Shown: positions 26,624-34,713 of the stretch, piece by piece | How the letters are laid out: each line of letters opens with the position of its first letter | Numbering within the stretch: position 1 is the first letter of the stretch | Assembly (NCBI RefSeq): GCF_014646335.1 | Contig: NZ_BMNG01000018.1 | Span: 62,001-126,000, forward strand | DNA: 64,000 nucleotides | Source: Streptomyces lasiicapitis | GTDB taxonomy: Bacteria; Actinomycetota; Actinomycetes; Streptomycetales; Streptomycetaceae | Reading direction: 5' to 3' | Position numbers and translations under genes: made by a program | The notes under the pieces: generated by a model | The model's input: only the letters and a program-made list of their open reading frames with translations | Database searches by the model: none | What the model was told of the DNA's origin: nothing

Positions 26624-26766
26624 CCGCCGCTGCGCGGCGGATTGCTCCCACCCGCCCACCCGTGACCCTGTGCGTCATGGCTGCCGTTCAAGCAGACCGA
26701 CCCGCGTGCACCCCACGGTTCCAGCAACGAGTGGGCGGGTGGGAGGCATCCGCCGCGTAGCGGCGG
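26624..26766. repeat. 36-bp inverted repeats around a 71-bp centre
   Basis: The left arm is at 26624-26659 and the right arm at 26731-26766; they match at 33 of 36 positions. Each arm itself contains a CCGCCGC/GCGGCGG hairpin. The element lies between convergent genes. It could be a miniature inverted-repeat element or a large double-hairpin terminator. No transposase is encoded. Confidence 0.75.
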
Positions 26767-26812
26767 AGAAGAACGCACCCGCGGGCGGGTGGACGCGACG
26801 CGCGCCCACCAC

Positions 26813-28426
26813 TCACGGTTCACGCGCCCCGCGCGTCCCGCGGGCCCCCGCGAGAATGAACGGCTCCACCGCCTCGTACCGACCCCGCTGCTCCCGCTGC
26901 ACCGCCCGGCGCGAGCCGACCGTGCCGAGCCAGCCCAGGAGGAAGCCCAGGGGGATGGAGGCGAGGCCGGTCGTGGTGAAGGGGAACCAGTTGAAGTCGT
27001 GGTCGGGGAACGCGGCGTTGGGCGAGCCGGAGACCAGGTTCGTCCCCGTCATCAGCAGGGCGCAGCCGACCGTGCCGCCGATGAGCGTCCACAGCAGCCC
27101 CGCCCGGGTGAAGCGGCGCCAGAACAACGTATAGATGAGCGCGGGCGCGAGCACGGACGCGCCCAGGCAGAACGACAGCGTCACCAGCGGTTGCAGGCTG
27201 CGGTCCTGGATGAGGACGGCGAGGGTGATGGCGAGGGCGCCGATGGCAAGGGCCGAGCCGCGCGCGAGCGTCATCTCCTTGCGGGGCGCGAGATCGCGGC
27301 GGCAGGCCGCGAACACGTCGTGCGCGAGGGAGTTGGCGCAGGCGAGGATCATTCCGGCCACGGACGCGAGCAGCGTCAGGAAGATGGCGGTGGCGACGGT
27401 CGTGAACAGCAGGGTCTCGGCCGTGGACGCGTCCGCCCCGAACACCGCCCGCGAGCCCAGCAGATACGCCGTGTTGCCCTGCGGATCGTGCCCGGCGACC
27501 GCGGCCCGCCCGAGCATCGCCGTCGTACCGAACCCGATGACGGTGATGATGACGACGAAGAGCGCGACGGCGGAGACCGCCCACGACAGGGAGCGTCTTA
27601 TCTCCGGCGCGCTGCGCGCGGTGTACATGCGCATCGTGATGTGCGGCAGACACGCCCCGCCGAGGACGACCGTGAGCTCGGAGCTGATCATGTCGAGGCG
27701 GGGGGCCGCACCGCCGTCGAACTGGAGGCCCGACTGGAGGTAGGCGGGGCCGAGTTCGCTGCCGCGCTGCGCGGCGAGCAGGAGCGCGCCCGGGTCCCAG
27801 TCGAAGCGGCGCAGGATGAGCGCGGCGACGACCGTGCCGGAGCCCAGCAGGATCACGATCTTGAGGATCTGGATGAGGGCGGTGCCCTTCATGCCGCCGA
27901 TCGCCGCGTAGCTGATCATCAGCGCGCCGAGCGCGATCACGCAGCCGGTCTTCAGGCCGGGGCTGGAGAAGCCCAGTATGAAGGCCAGCAGATCGCCCGC
28001 GCCCGCCAGTTGGACGAGCATCAGCGGGAGCAGCGCGGCGAGCGTGGCCGCGCACGCGGTGATGCGCACCGCCCGCCCCGGCATCCGGCGGGCCAGCACG
28101 TCGCCCATGGTGAACCGGCCCGCGTTGCGCAGCGGTTCGGCCAGCAGGAACATCAGGAGCATCAGAGAGAGCGACGTACTCAGGGCCAGGACCACGCCGT
28201 CGTAGCCGAGCAGCGCGATGATGCCCGTGGTGCCGAGCACGGACGCGGCGGAGATGTAGTCGCCGGCGATGGCCAGGCCGTTGCGCATCGGCGTGAGGCC
28301 GCCGTACCCGGTGTAGAACTCGCCCAGCCCGTCGCGGTCCGGCCCTGTCATCACGCACAGCAGCAGCGTCAGGGTGACGACGGCCGTGAAGGCGACCAGG
28401 GACATGTTCTGTGCGGCGTCATCCAC
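26813..28426 (-). CDS. Cation/acetate-type sodium:solute symporter
   Basis: A 537-residue membrane protein of the SSS family, ActP-like. Signatures include YTGYGGLTPMRNGLAIAGDY, ISAASVLGTTGIIALLGYDG, and a long array of hydrophobic helices. Substrates of this branch are acetate, pyruvate or other short monocarboxylates; which one cannot be read here. GTG 28426 lies within the last codons of the DUF485 gene (8-bp overlap), the classic partner arrangement. Confidence 0.92.
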   Translation of the reverse strand: MDDAAQNMSLVAFTAVVTLTLLLCVMTGPDRDGLGEFYTGYGGLTPMRNGLAIAGDYISAASVLGTTGIIALLGYDGVVLALSTSLSLMLLMFLLAEPLRNAGRFTMGDVLARRMPGRAVRITACAATLAALLPLMLVQLAGAGDLLAFILGFSSPGLKTGCVIALGALMISYAAIGGMKGTALIQILKIVILLGSGTVVAALILRRFDWDPGALLLAAQRGSELGPAYLQSGLQFDGGAAPRLDMISSELTVVLGGACLPHITMRMYTARSAPEIRRSLSWAVSAVALFVVIITVIGFGTTAMLGRAAVAGHDPQGNTAYLLGSRAVFGADASTAETLLFTTVATAIFLTLLASVAGMILACANSLAHDVFAACRRDLAPRKEMTLARGSALAIGALAITLAVLIQDRSLQPLVTLSFCLGASVLAPALIYTLFWRRFTRAGLLWTLIGGTVGCALLMTGTNLVSGSPNAAFPDHDFNWFPFTTTGLASIPLGFLLGWLGTVGSRRAVQREQRGRYEAVEPFILAGARGTRGAREP

Positions 28427-28829
28427 GGCCCGCCTCCAGTTCGGCCAACTTGCGCAGCCGAGCGGCCAGTTGGTCCAGACGTCGGCGCGCCGTGAACTCG
28501 TACAGCGCTATCGCGACGCACATCACCGGCAGTTGTACGAGACCGAGCAGCAGGCCCGTCGTCAGGCCGCCGGAGACCGTGCCGTTCATGAGCGACGGCG
28601 CGCAGGCGGACAGGAGCAGGAAGAGCGTGAAGTAGCCGAGCGCGGTGAGCGTGGCGACGCGGCGCTGGCGGCGGTAGGCGGTGCGCAGGACGCGCAGGTC
28701 GCGGTGGTGGCCGAGGGCGGGGTGGCGGGGTGTCGCACGTGGTGCGGGTGGGGGTGTCGGGGGTGGGGTGACGGGCTGCCAGGGGTAGGTGGCGTACGAC
28801 GGGGACGAGTCGTGCGGAGGGTGGGTCAT
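28419..28829 (-). CDS. DUF485 membrane protein
   Basis: A 136-residue partner of the downstream symporter. A Pro-rich cytosolic N terminus leads to LRTAYRRQRRVATLTALGYF and two membrane helices (YFTLFLLLSACAPSLM and GLTTGLLLGLVQLPVMCVAI ALY), then a basic helix. DUF485 proteins are nearly always encoded just upstream of ActP-type symporters. ATG 28829 follows GAGGAG. Confidence 0.92.
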   Translation of the reverse strand: MTHPPHDSSPSYATYPWQPVTPPPTPPPAPRATPRHPALGHHRDLRVLRTAYRRQRRVATLTALGYFTLFLLLSACAPSLMNGTVSGGLTTGLLLGLVQLPVMCVAIALYEFTARRRLDQLAARLRKLAELEAGRG

Positions 28830-28941
28830 CCCGGTTCTCCTCTCCAAGCGCGGCTTCGGTCCGGTGCGGACCGCGAGGGAGTGGGTGGCCGAGAACGCTA
28901 CTGGCAGGTAGGGGGATGGCGCGGGGTTTTCGCCGTACTGG

Positions 28942-30522
28942 TCAGTCGGTATGGGATTCCGGTAGTGGCGTATGCGTCAACTGTGGCTTTTGGGGCTGCG
29001 GTTGGGGTTGTGGTTGGGGCGTTTCGTCTTCCTGGTCGTCGTCCTGGATCACGGGGAACCGCCTCGGCGCCACGAACAGCAGCACCAGCAGGCACACCAC
29101 CGCCGCGCACGCCGCCCCGACGTACACGGCGTCGACGGCCGCGTCCACCGCGCGCCGCAGCCGGTCCGCGTCCGCCACCGAGTCCGGGTCGTCCAGGGCC
29201 TTGGCCACCGAGTCGAGGGAGCCCGCGCCGCCCAGCTTCGCGCTGAGCACCCCGTTGGCGACCGCCCCGAACAGCGCGGCGCCGACGGTCTGGCCGATCT
29301 GGCGGCAGAACAGGACGGACGCGGTCGTCGTGCCGCGCTCCGCCCAGCCCACGGTCGACTGGACGCCGACGATCAGCGGGAGCTGGAAGAGCCCGAGCGC
29401 CGCGCCGAGCAGCAGCATGAGCAGGGCGGGCTGCCAGGCCGAGCCGGGGTAGGGCAGCAGGGGGAAGGTGAACAGGACGCAGGCGGCGGCGCCGATGCCG
29501 AGCATCGCCGTGTTGCGGAAGCCGATGCGCCGGTACACGTGCTGGCTGAGCGCCGCCGACACCGGCCAGCTGAGGGTCATCACGGAGAGCACGAAACCGG
29601 CCGCTATGGGCGCGAGTTGGAGCACCGACTGGGCGTACGTCGGCAGGAAGACCGTGGGCGCCACCATCACCAGGCCGAGCGAGCCGAGCGCCAGGTTCAC
29701 GGCGGCGATGGGGCGCCGCCGCCACACCCAGCCGGGTATGACGGGGTCGGCCGCGCGCCGCTCGATGACGACGACCGCGGCGACGCACAGCAGCCCCGCG
29801 GCGAACAGCGCGAGCGACGGCGCCGACAGCCACCCCCAGGCGACCCCGCCCTGCACGAGCGCGGTCAGCAGGACGCCCCCGGCGGCGAAGACGGCGAGCG
29901 CTCCGGGCCAGTCGATACGTTTCCACACGTCGGTACGCGGCCCGGTCGCCGCGGTCGTACGGGCGGGCTCGTGCAGGTGGCGCACGATCAGCCAGAGCGC
30001 GACCGCGCCGATCGGCAGGTTGATGAGGAAGATCCAGCGCCAGTCCGTGTACGCGGTGATGAGCCCGCCGACCACGGGGCCCGCGACCGCCGAAGTGGCC
30101 CACACCGTGGACAGCTTGGCCTGTATCTTCGGGCGCTCCTTGAGCGGGTACAGGTCGGCGGCGAGGGTCTGGACGGTGCCCTGCAGCGCGCCGCCGCCCA
30201 GGCCCTGTACGACGCGGAAGGCGATGAGCGCGCCCATGTTCCACGCGAGCGCGCACAGCACCGAGCCGAGCAGGAACAGGATGCTGCCGGCGATCAGGAC
30301 GGGCTTGCGGCCGAAGGTGTCGGAGAGCTTGCCGTACACGGGCAGGGTGACCGTCGCGGCGAGCAGATAGCCGGAGAACAGCCAGGAGAAGACGGAGAAG
30401 CCGCCGAGCGTGCCGACGATCTGCGGCACTGCCGTGGAGACGATGGTGGCGTCCAGGGCGGCGAGCGCCATGACGAGCATGAGCGCGGCGACTACGGGGC
30501 CGCGCTTGTCTGTACTCGGCAT
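28942..30522 (-). CDS. MFS drug exporter, DHA2 (EmrB/QacA) type
   Basis: A 526-residue transporter with about 14 membrane helices. Family motifs are LMLVMALAALDATIVSTAVP (motif with the membrane Asp), the loop motif YGKLSDTFGRKPVLIAG, and VVQGLGGGALQGTVQTLAAD. The C-terminal cytosolic tail is rich in Pro/Gln. It probably expels drugs or other hydrophobic compounds by proton antiport. ATG 30522. No regulator gene is adjacent, although the 480-bp region upstream is long. Confidence 0.93.
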   Translation of the reverse strand: MPSTDKRGPVVAALMLVMALAALDATIVSTAVPQIVGTLGGFSVFSWLFSGYLLAATVTLPVYGKLSDTFGRKPVLIAGSILFLLGSVLCALAWNMGALIAFRVVQGLGGGALQGTVQTLAADLYPLKERPKIQAKLSTVWATSAVAGPVVGGLITAYTDWRWIFLINLPIGAVALWLIVRHLHEPARTTAATGPRTDVWKRIDWPGALAVFAAGGVLLTALVQGGVAWGWLSAPSLALFAAGLLCVAAVVVIERRAADPVIPGWVWRRRPIAAVNLALGSLGLVMVAPTVFLPTYAQSVLQLAPIAAGFVLSVMTLSWPVSAALSQHVYRRIGFRNTAMLGIGAAACVLFTFPLLPYPGSAWQPALLMLLLGAALGLFQLPLIVGVQSTVGWAERGTTTASVLFCRQIGQTVGAALFGAVANGVLSAKLGGAGSLDSVAKALDDPDSVADADRLRRAVDAAVDAVYVGAACAAVVCLLVLLFVAPRRFPVIQDDDQEDETPQPQPQPQPQKPQLTHTPLPESHTD

Positions 30523-31001
30523 CCCGAGATTCCTTCCCCCTGCATCTATTGCCTCGGGTCACCTTCTCACCGGGTGGGCGGATCAGGGGAGGGTGGAGGG
30601 GCTGTCGGCTGGTAGGACGGGATCTCGGTCGGCGGGTGGGTGGAGCGACCCTGACAACGGCTCCACCGCTGGGTGGAGAACCCCTAGGGGAACCTCCGTA
30701 CTACGGACAGGGAGACGTTGGTACCGACGGAGGACGAGAGCGCCTGACCTGGTCCTTAGATTTGCTTTATGCCGCGGGGGCCGGGGCACCGAGCGGGACG
30801 CCGACCGGGACATCGGCCAGAGCACTGAGACGAACCTCAGCTTCGGGGGTGGGGTTTTCCCCAGCAAAAGACTGCGCTCTGCACCAGGGCGCCGGACACC
30901 CCCCGCGGACCAGACTGATCAGCGTGAGCGAGCGGCTTGTGACGGGGCTCATCCCCGCACTGACACCGGGCTCATCTCATCACCCACATAGGAGACTTAC
31001 C
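30523..31001. promoter_or_regulatory. Long divergent region, MFS exporter / ABC ATPase
   Basis: This is 479 bp with no accepted gene. Visible features are a CTCCACC-GCT-GGGTGGAG stem-loop near 30661, a CCCCTAGGGG palindrome near 30681, the pair CCTCCGT...ACGGAGG (about 30693-30732), an AT-rich patch (TTAGATTTGCTTTATG, about 30756-30771) that may carry a -10, and a GGGG-TTTT-CCCC hairpin near 30851. A GGAG precedes the ABC start. Confidence 0.5.
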
Positions 31002-31790
31002 GTGACAACGGCTGTGACCACTCCCAGGCACGGGGGTACTGGAGGGCGTACGGCCGTGGCGGCTCGGGCACGCCAGGTCGTCAAGGCCTACGGCAGCGGC
31101 GAGACCCGAGTGGTCGCCCTCGACCACATCGACGTGGACATCGCCCGCGGGCAGTTCACCGCGATCATGGGCCCGTCCGGGTCCGGCAAGTCCACGCTGA
31201 TGCACTGCCTCGCGGGCCTCGACACGGTCTCCTCGGGCCAGATCTATCTGGACGAGACCGAGATCACCGGCCTGAAGGACAAGAAGCTCACCCAGCTCCG
31301 CCGGGACCGCGTCGGCTTCATCTTCCAGGCGTTCAACCTCCTGCCGACGCTGAACGCCCTCGAGAACATCACGCTCCCGATGGACATCGCGGGCCGCAAG
31401 CCGGACCGCGGCTGGCTGGACCAGGTCGTGGAGACCGTCGGCCTCGCAGGCCGCCTCAAGCACCGGCCGACCGAGCTGTCCGGCGGTCAGCAGCAGCGCG
31501 TCGCCGTGGCCCGCGCCCTGGCGTCCCGCCCCGAGATCATCTTCGGCGACGAGCCGACCGGAAACCTGGACTCCCGCGCCGGCGCCGAGGTCCTCGGCTT
31601 CCTGCGCAGGTCGGTGACCGAGCTCGGCCAGACCATCGTGATGGTCACCCACGACCCGGTGGCGGCCTCGTACGCGGACCGGGTGCTGTATCTCGCCGAC
31701 GGCCGCATCGTCGACGAGATGTACAACCCCACCGCGGACCAGGTCCTGGACCGCATGAAGCACTTCGACGCCCGGGGGCGCACGTCATGA
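31002..31790 (+). CDS. ABC transporter ATP-binding protein (MacB/LolD type)
   Basis: A 262-residue ATPase. It has Walker A GPSGSGKST, Q-loop FIFQAFNLLPTL, signature LSGGQQQRVAVARAL, Walker B IIFGDEPTGNLDSR and the H-loop VTHD. The Q-loop and post-signature sequence are typical of the family that pairs with FtsX-like permeases. GTG 31002 follows AGGAG. ATGA overlap with the permease gene indicates tight coupling. Confidence 0.96.
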   Translation: MTTAVTTPRHGGTGGRTAVAARARQVVKAYGSGETRVVALDHIDVDIARGQFTAIMGPSGSGKSTLMHCLAGLDTVSSGQIYLDETEITGLKDKKLTQLRRDRVGFIFQAFNLLPTLNALENITLPMDIAGRKPDRGWLDQVVETVGLAGRLKHRPTELSGGQQQRVAVARALASRPEIIFGDEPTGNLDSRAGAEVLGFLRRSVTELGQTIVMVTHDPVAASYADRVLYLADGRIVDEMYNPTADQVLDRMKHFDARGRTS

Positions 31791-34372
31791 CCGTCCTCAA
31801 GACCTCGATGCGCAACTTCCTCGCGCACAAGGGACGCATGGCGCTCTCCGCGGTCGCCGTGGTCCTCTCGGTGGCCTTCGTGTGCGGCACGCTCGTCTTC
31901 TCGGACACGATGTCCACCACCTTCGACAAGCTCTTCGCGGCCACGGCCTCCGACGTCACGGTCAAGCCGAAGGACGCCGGAGACGCCGGGGACGAGGGTC
32001 CGAAGACGGGCAAGCCCGAGTCGCTGCCCGCCTCCGCGGTCGCCCAGGTGAAGAAGGCCGACGGCGTGAAGTCCGTCGAGGGCGCCATCACCAGCGACAG
32101 CGTCACGGTCGCCGACTCCAAGAACAAGAACATGGGCCCCGCCAGCGGCGCCCCCACCCTCGCGGGCAACTGGACGAAGAACGACCTGCGTTCCATGGAG
32201 ATCACCTCCGGGCACGCCCCGCGCGGTCCCACCCAGGTGATGGTCGACGCCGACACCGCCGACAAGCACGACCTCAAGCTCGGCGAAGAGCTGCGCACCA
32301 TCACGGCCGCCGGTGACTTCAAGGCGAAGATCTCCGGCATAGCCACCTTCAAGGTGACCAACCCCGGCGCGGCCGTCTTCTACTTCGACACCCCGACCGC
32401 CCAGCGTGAACTGCTCGGCGCCACCGGCCGGTTCACCCACCTCAGCGTCACCGCCGCGAGCGGCGTGAGCGACACCCAGCTCAAGCAGAACGTCACCAAG
32501 ACCCTGGCCGCCGACGCCTCCGCGTACAAGGTCAAGACGCAGGAAGAGACCGCGGACGAGAGCCGCGAGTCCGTCGGCGGCTTCCTGGACGTCATGAAGT
32601 ACGCGATGCTCGGCTTCGCCGGAATCGCCTTCCTCGTCGGCATCTTCCTGATCATCAACACCTTCTCGATGCTGGTCGCCCAGCGCACCCGCGAGATCGG
32701 CCTGATGCGGGCCATCGGCTCCAGCCGCAAGCAGGTCAACCGCTCGGTCCTGGTCGAGGCGCTGCTCCTGGGCGTCGTCGGCTCGGTCCTCGGCGTCGGC
32801 GCGGGCATCGGCCTCGCCATCGGCCTGATGAAGCTGATGTCCGGCATGGGCATGGAGCTGTCCACCAAGGACCTCACCATCGCCTGGACGACCCCGGTGG
32901 TGGGCATGGCCCTCGGCATCATCGTCACCGTCCTCGCCGCGTATCTCCCGGCGCGCCGGGCCGGCAAGGTCTCCCCGATGGCGGCCCTGCGGGACGCGGG
33001 CACCCCGGCCGACGGCAAGGCGGGCCTGGTGCGCGCCGCGCTCGGCCTCCTGCTCACCGGCGCCGGAGCCTTCGGGCTCTACACCGCGGGACAGGCGGAC
33101 AAGGCGAGCGAGGGCTCGCTGTTCCTGGGCGGCGGCGTCGTCCTGACCCTCATCGGCTTCGTGGTCATCGGCCCGGTCCTCGCGTCCTTCGTGGTCCGCG
33201 TGATCAGCGCCGTGCTGCTGCGGTGGTTCGGCCCGGTGGGCCGCATGGCCGAGCGCAACGCGCTGCGCAACCCGCGCCGCACGGGTGCCACCGGCGCGGC
33301 CCTGATGATCGGCCTCGCGCTGGTGGCCTGCCTCTCCGTGGTCGGCTCCTCGATGGTCGCCTCGGCGACGGACGAGCTCGACAAGTCGGTGGGCGCGGAC
33401 TTCATCATCCAGGGCGGCCAGCAGAGCATCACAGTCAAGGCCGAGAAGGAGCTGGAGAAGACTCCGTACATCTCGCACTTCACCCGCAACAAGGAGATCG
33501 ACGCCGACATCACCCTGCCGGACGGCAAGACCACCAAGGACACGAGCCTCAGCGCCGCCGACCCGACGTACGCGAAGGACCTGCGCCGCGACACCATCGC
33601 CGGTGAGCAGTCCGCCGCCTACGGCAAGAACGCGATGTCGGTCGGCGAGGAGTACGCGAAGAAGCACCACCTGAAGGTCGGCGACAAGCTCAAGGTCGAC
33701 TTCGACAAGGGCCGCACCGCCGAGCTCAAGCTCGCCGCGATCACCTCGGACGAGGGGTCGCTCGACAAGGGCGCGATGTACGTGAACATCGCCACGGTCG
33801 AGGACTATGTGCCCGCCAACCGCATGCCGCAGAGCGAGATCGCCTTCGCCAAGGCGGTCGACGGCAAGCAGGACGAGGCGTACAAGGCCCTCAAGGACAC
33901 CCTGAAGCCCTACCCCCAGTACAAGGTCCAGGACCAGACCGACTTCAAGCAGGACCTGAAGGACCAGGTCGGCCAGATGCTGAACATGGTCTACGGCCTC
34001 CTTGGTCTCGCGATCATCGTCGCCATCCTGGGCGTCGTGAACACCCTGGCCCTCTCGGTGGTCGAGCGCACCCGCGAGATCGGCCTGATGCGAGCCATCG
34101 GCCTCTCCCGCCGCCAGCTCCGCCGCATGATCCGCATGGAGTCCGTGGTCATCGCCCTCTTCGGCGCCCTCCTCGGCCTCGGCCTCGGAATGGGCTGGGG
34201 CGCCACAGCCCAGAAGCTCCTGGCCCTGGAAGGCCTGAAGGTCCTGGAAATCCCCTGGCCGACGATCATCACGGTCTTCATAGGCTCGGCCTTCGTGGGC
34301 CTGTTCGCAGCCCTTGTCCCTGCCTTCAGGGCGGGCCGGATGAACGTACTGAACGCGATCGCCACGGAATAG
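31787..34372 (+). CDS. FtsX-like ABC transporter permease
   Basis: An 861-residue permease with two FtsX/MacB core modules. The first TM helix (residues about 18-40) is followed by a large extracytoplasmic domain, then FtsX helices (about 265-410). A second pair follows with MAERNALRNPRRTGATGAAL and the terminal FtsX block LSVVERTREIGLMRAIGLSR. Such systems work as mechanotransmission or lipoprotein/peptide export machines; the substrate is unknown. It is cotranslated with the ATPase. A relative is encoded at 62450-64000. Confidence 0.95.
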   Translation: MTVLKTSMRNFLAHKGRMALSAVAVVLSVAFVCGTLVFSDTMSTTFDKLFAATASDVTVKPKDAGDAGDEGPKTGKPESLPASAVAQVKKADGVKSVEGAITSDSVTVADSKNKNMGPASGAPTLAGNWTKNDLRSMEITSGHAPRGPTQVMVDADTADKHDLKLGEELRTITAAGDFKAKISGIATFKVTNPGAAVFYFDTPTAQRELLGATGRFTHLSVTAASGVSDTQLKQNVTKTLAADASAYKVKTQEETADESRESVGGFLDVMKYAMLGFAGIAFLVGIFLIINTFSMLVAQRTREIGLMRAIGSSRKQVNRSVLVEALLLGVVGSVLGVGAGIGLAIGLMKLMSGMGMELSTKDLTIAWTTPVVGMALGIIVTVLAAYLPARRAGKVSPMAALRDAGTPADGKAGLVRAALGLLLTGAGAFGLYTAGQADKASEGSLFLGGGVVLTLIGFVVIGPVLASFVVRVISAVLLRWFGPVGRMAERNALRNPRRTGATGAALMIGLALVACLSVVGSSMVASATDELDKSVGADFIIQGGQQSITVKAEKELEKTPYISHFTRNKEIDADITLPDGKTTKDTSLSAADPTYAKDLRRDTIAGEQSAAYGKNAMSVGEEYAKKHHLKVGDKLKVDFDKGRTAELKLAAITSDEGSLDKGAMYVNIATVEDYVPANRMPQSEIAFAKAVDGKQDEAYKALKDTLKPYPQYKVQDQTDFKQDLKDQVGQMLNMVYGLLGLAIIVAILGVVNTLALSVVERTREIGLMRAIGLSRRQLRRMIRMESVVIALFGALLGLGLGMGWGATAQKLLALEGLKVLEIPWPTIITVFIGSAFVGLFAALVPAFRAGRMNVLNAIATE

Positions 34373-34398
34373 TCCTCACCGGACGGGGGAACGGGGGA

Positions 34399-34436
34399 GG
34401 GCCGGGGCCAGGGGAATGTTCCCCTGACCCCGGCCC
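34399..34436 (+). terminator. Terminator after ABC permease
   Basis: Nested stem GGGCCGGGG-CC-AGGGGAA with TTCCCCT-GA-CCCCGGCCC around a TG loop, 27 bp after the stop codon, followed by TATTTAG. Confidence 0.85.
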
Positions 34437-34441
34437 TATTT

Positions 34442-34556
34442 AGCCCGTCGAGGGGGTCCCCCCTGCTCTTTAAGAGCTTGGGGGAGTTTGAGGACGAGGC
34501 CGTTCAGGCCGACAGCGGGGGTCCAGGGGGCGGCAGCCCCCTGGTTACGGGAAGGA
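34442..34556 (+). repeat. Dispersed intergenic repeat, copy 2, interrupted by a hairpin element
   Basis: AGCCCGTC (34442-34449) and TTTGAGGACGAGGCC (from 34487) match copy 1. The CCGGCG between them is replaced by about 37 bp that contain the small hairpin element CCCCC-T-GCTCTT...AAGAGC-TT-GGGGG (34459-34484). It ends with a GGGGGC-GGCA-GCCCCC hairpin and TTACGGG. This looks like one repeat inserted in another. Confidence 0.78.
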
Positions 34557-34713
34557 GCGGGGTTGGGGCGCACCCCGCGAGGGCCCACCCGCACCAGATT
34601 CGGAAAGGTGATCGCCCCCGAGGCGACGTACCCTGGGAGGCCCCCGGCCCGTGCGACGTGCCGGGCTGTTCGCGTTGTCCGCATCGTTCTCTGCCCCGGA
34701 CTGGATGCCCTTC

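Noticed and set aside
28600..31000. A regulator gene between the MFS exporter and the ABC transporter
   Set aside because: The 479-bp spacer has short open frames on both strands, but none shows a helix-turn-helix, a start with ribosome site or coherent codon use.
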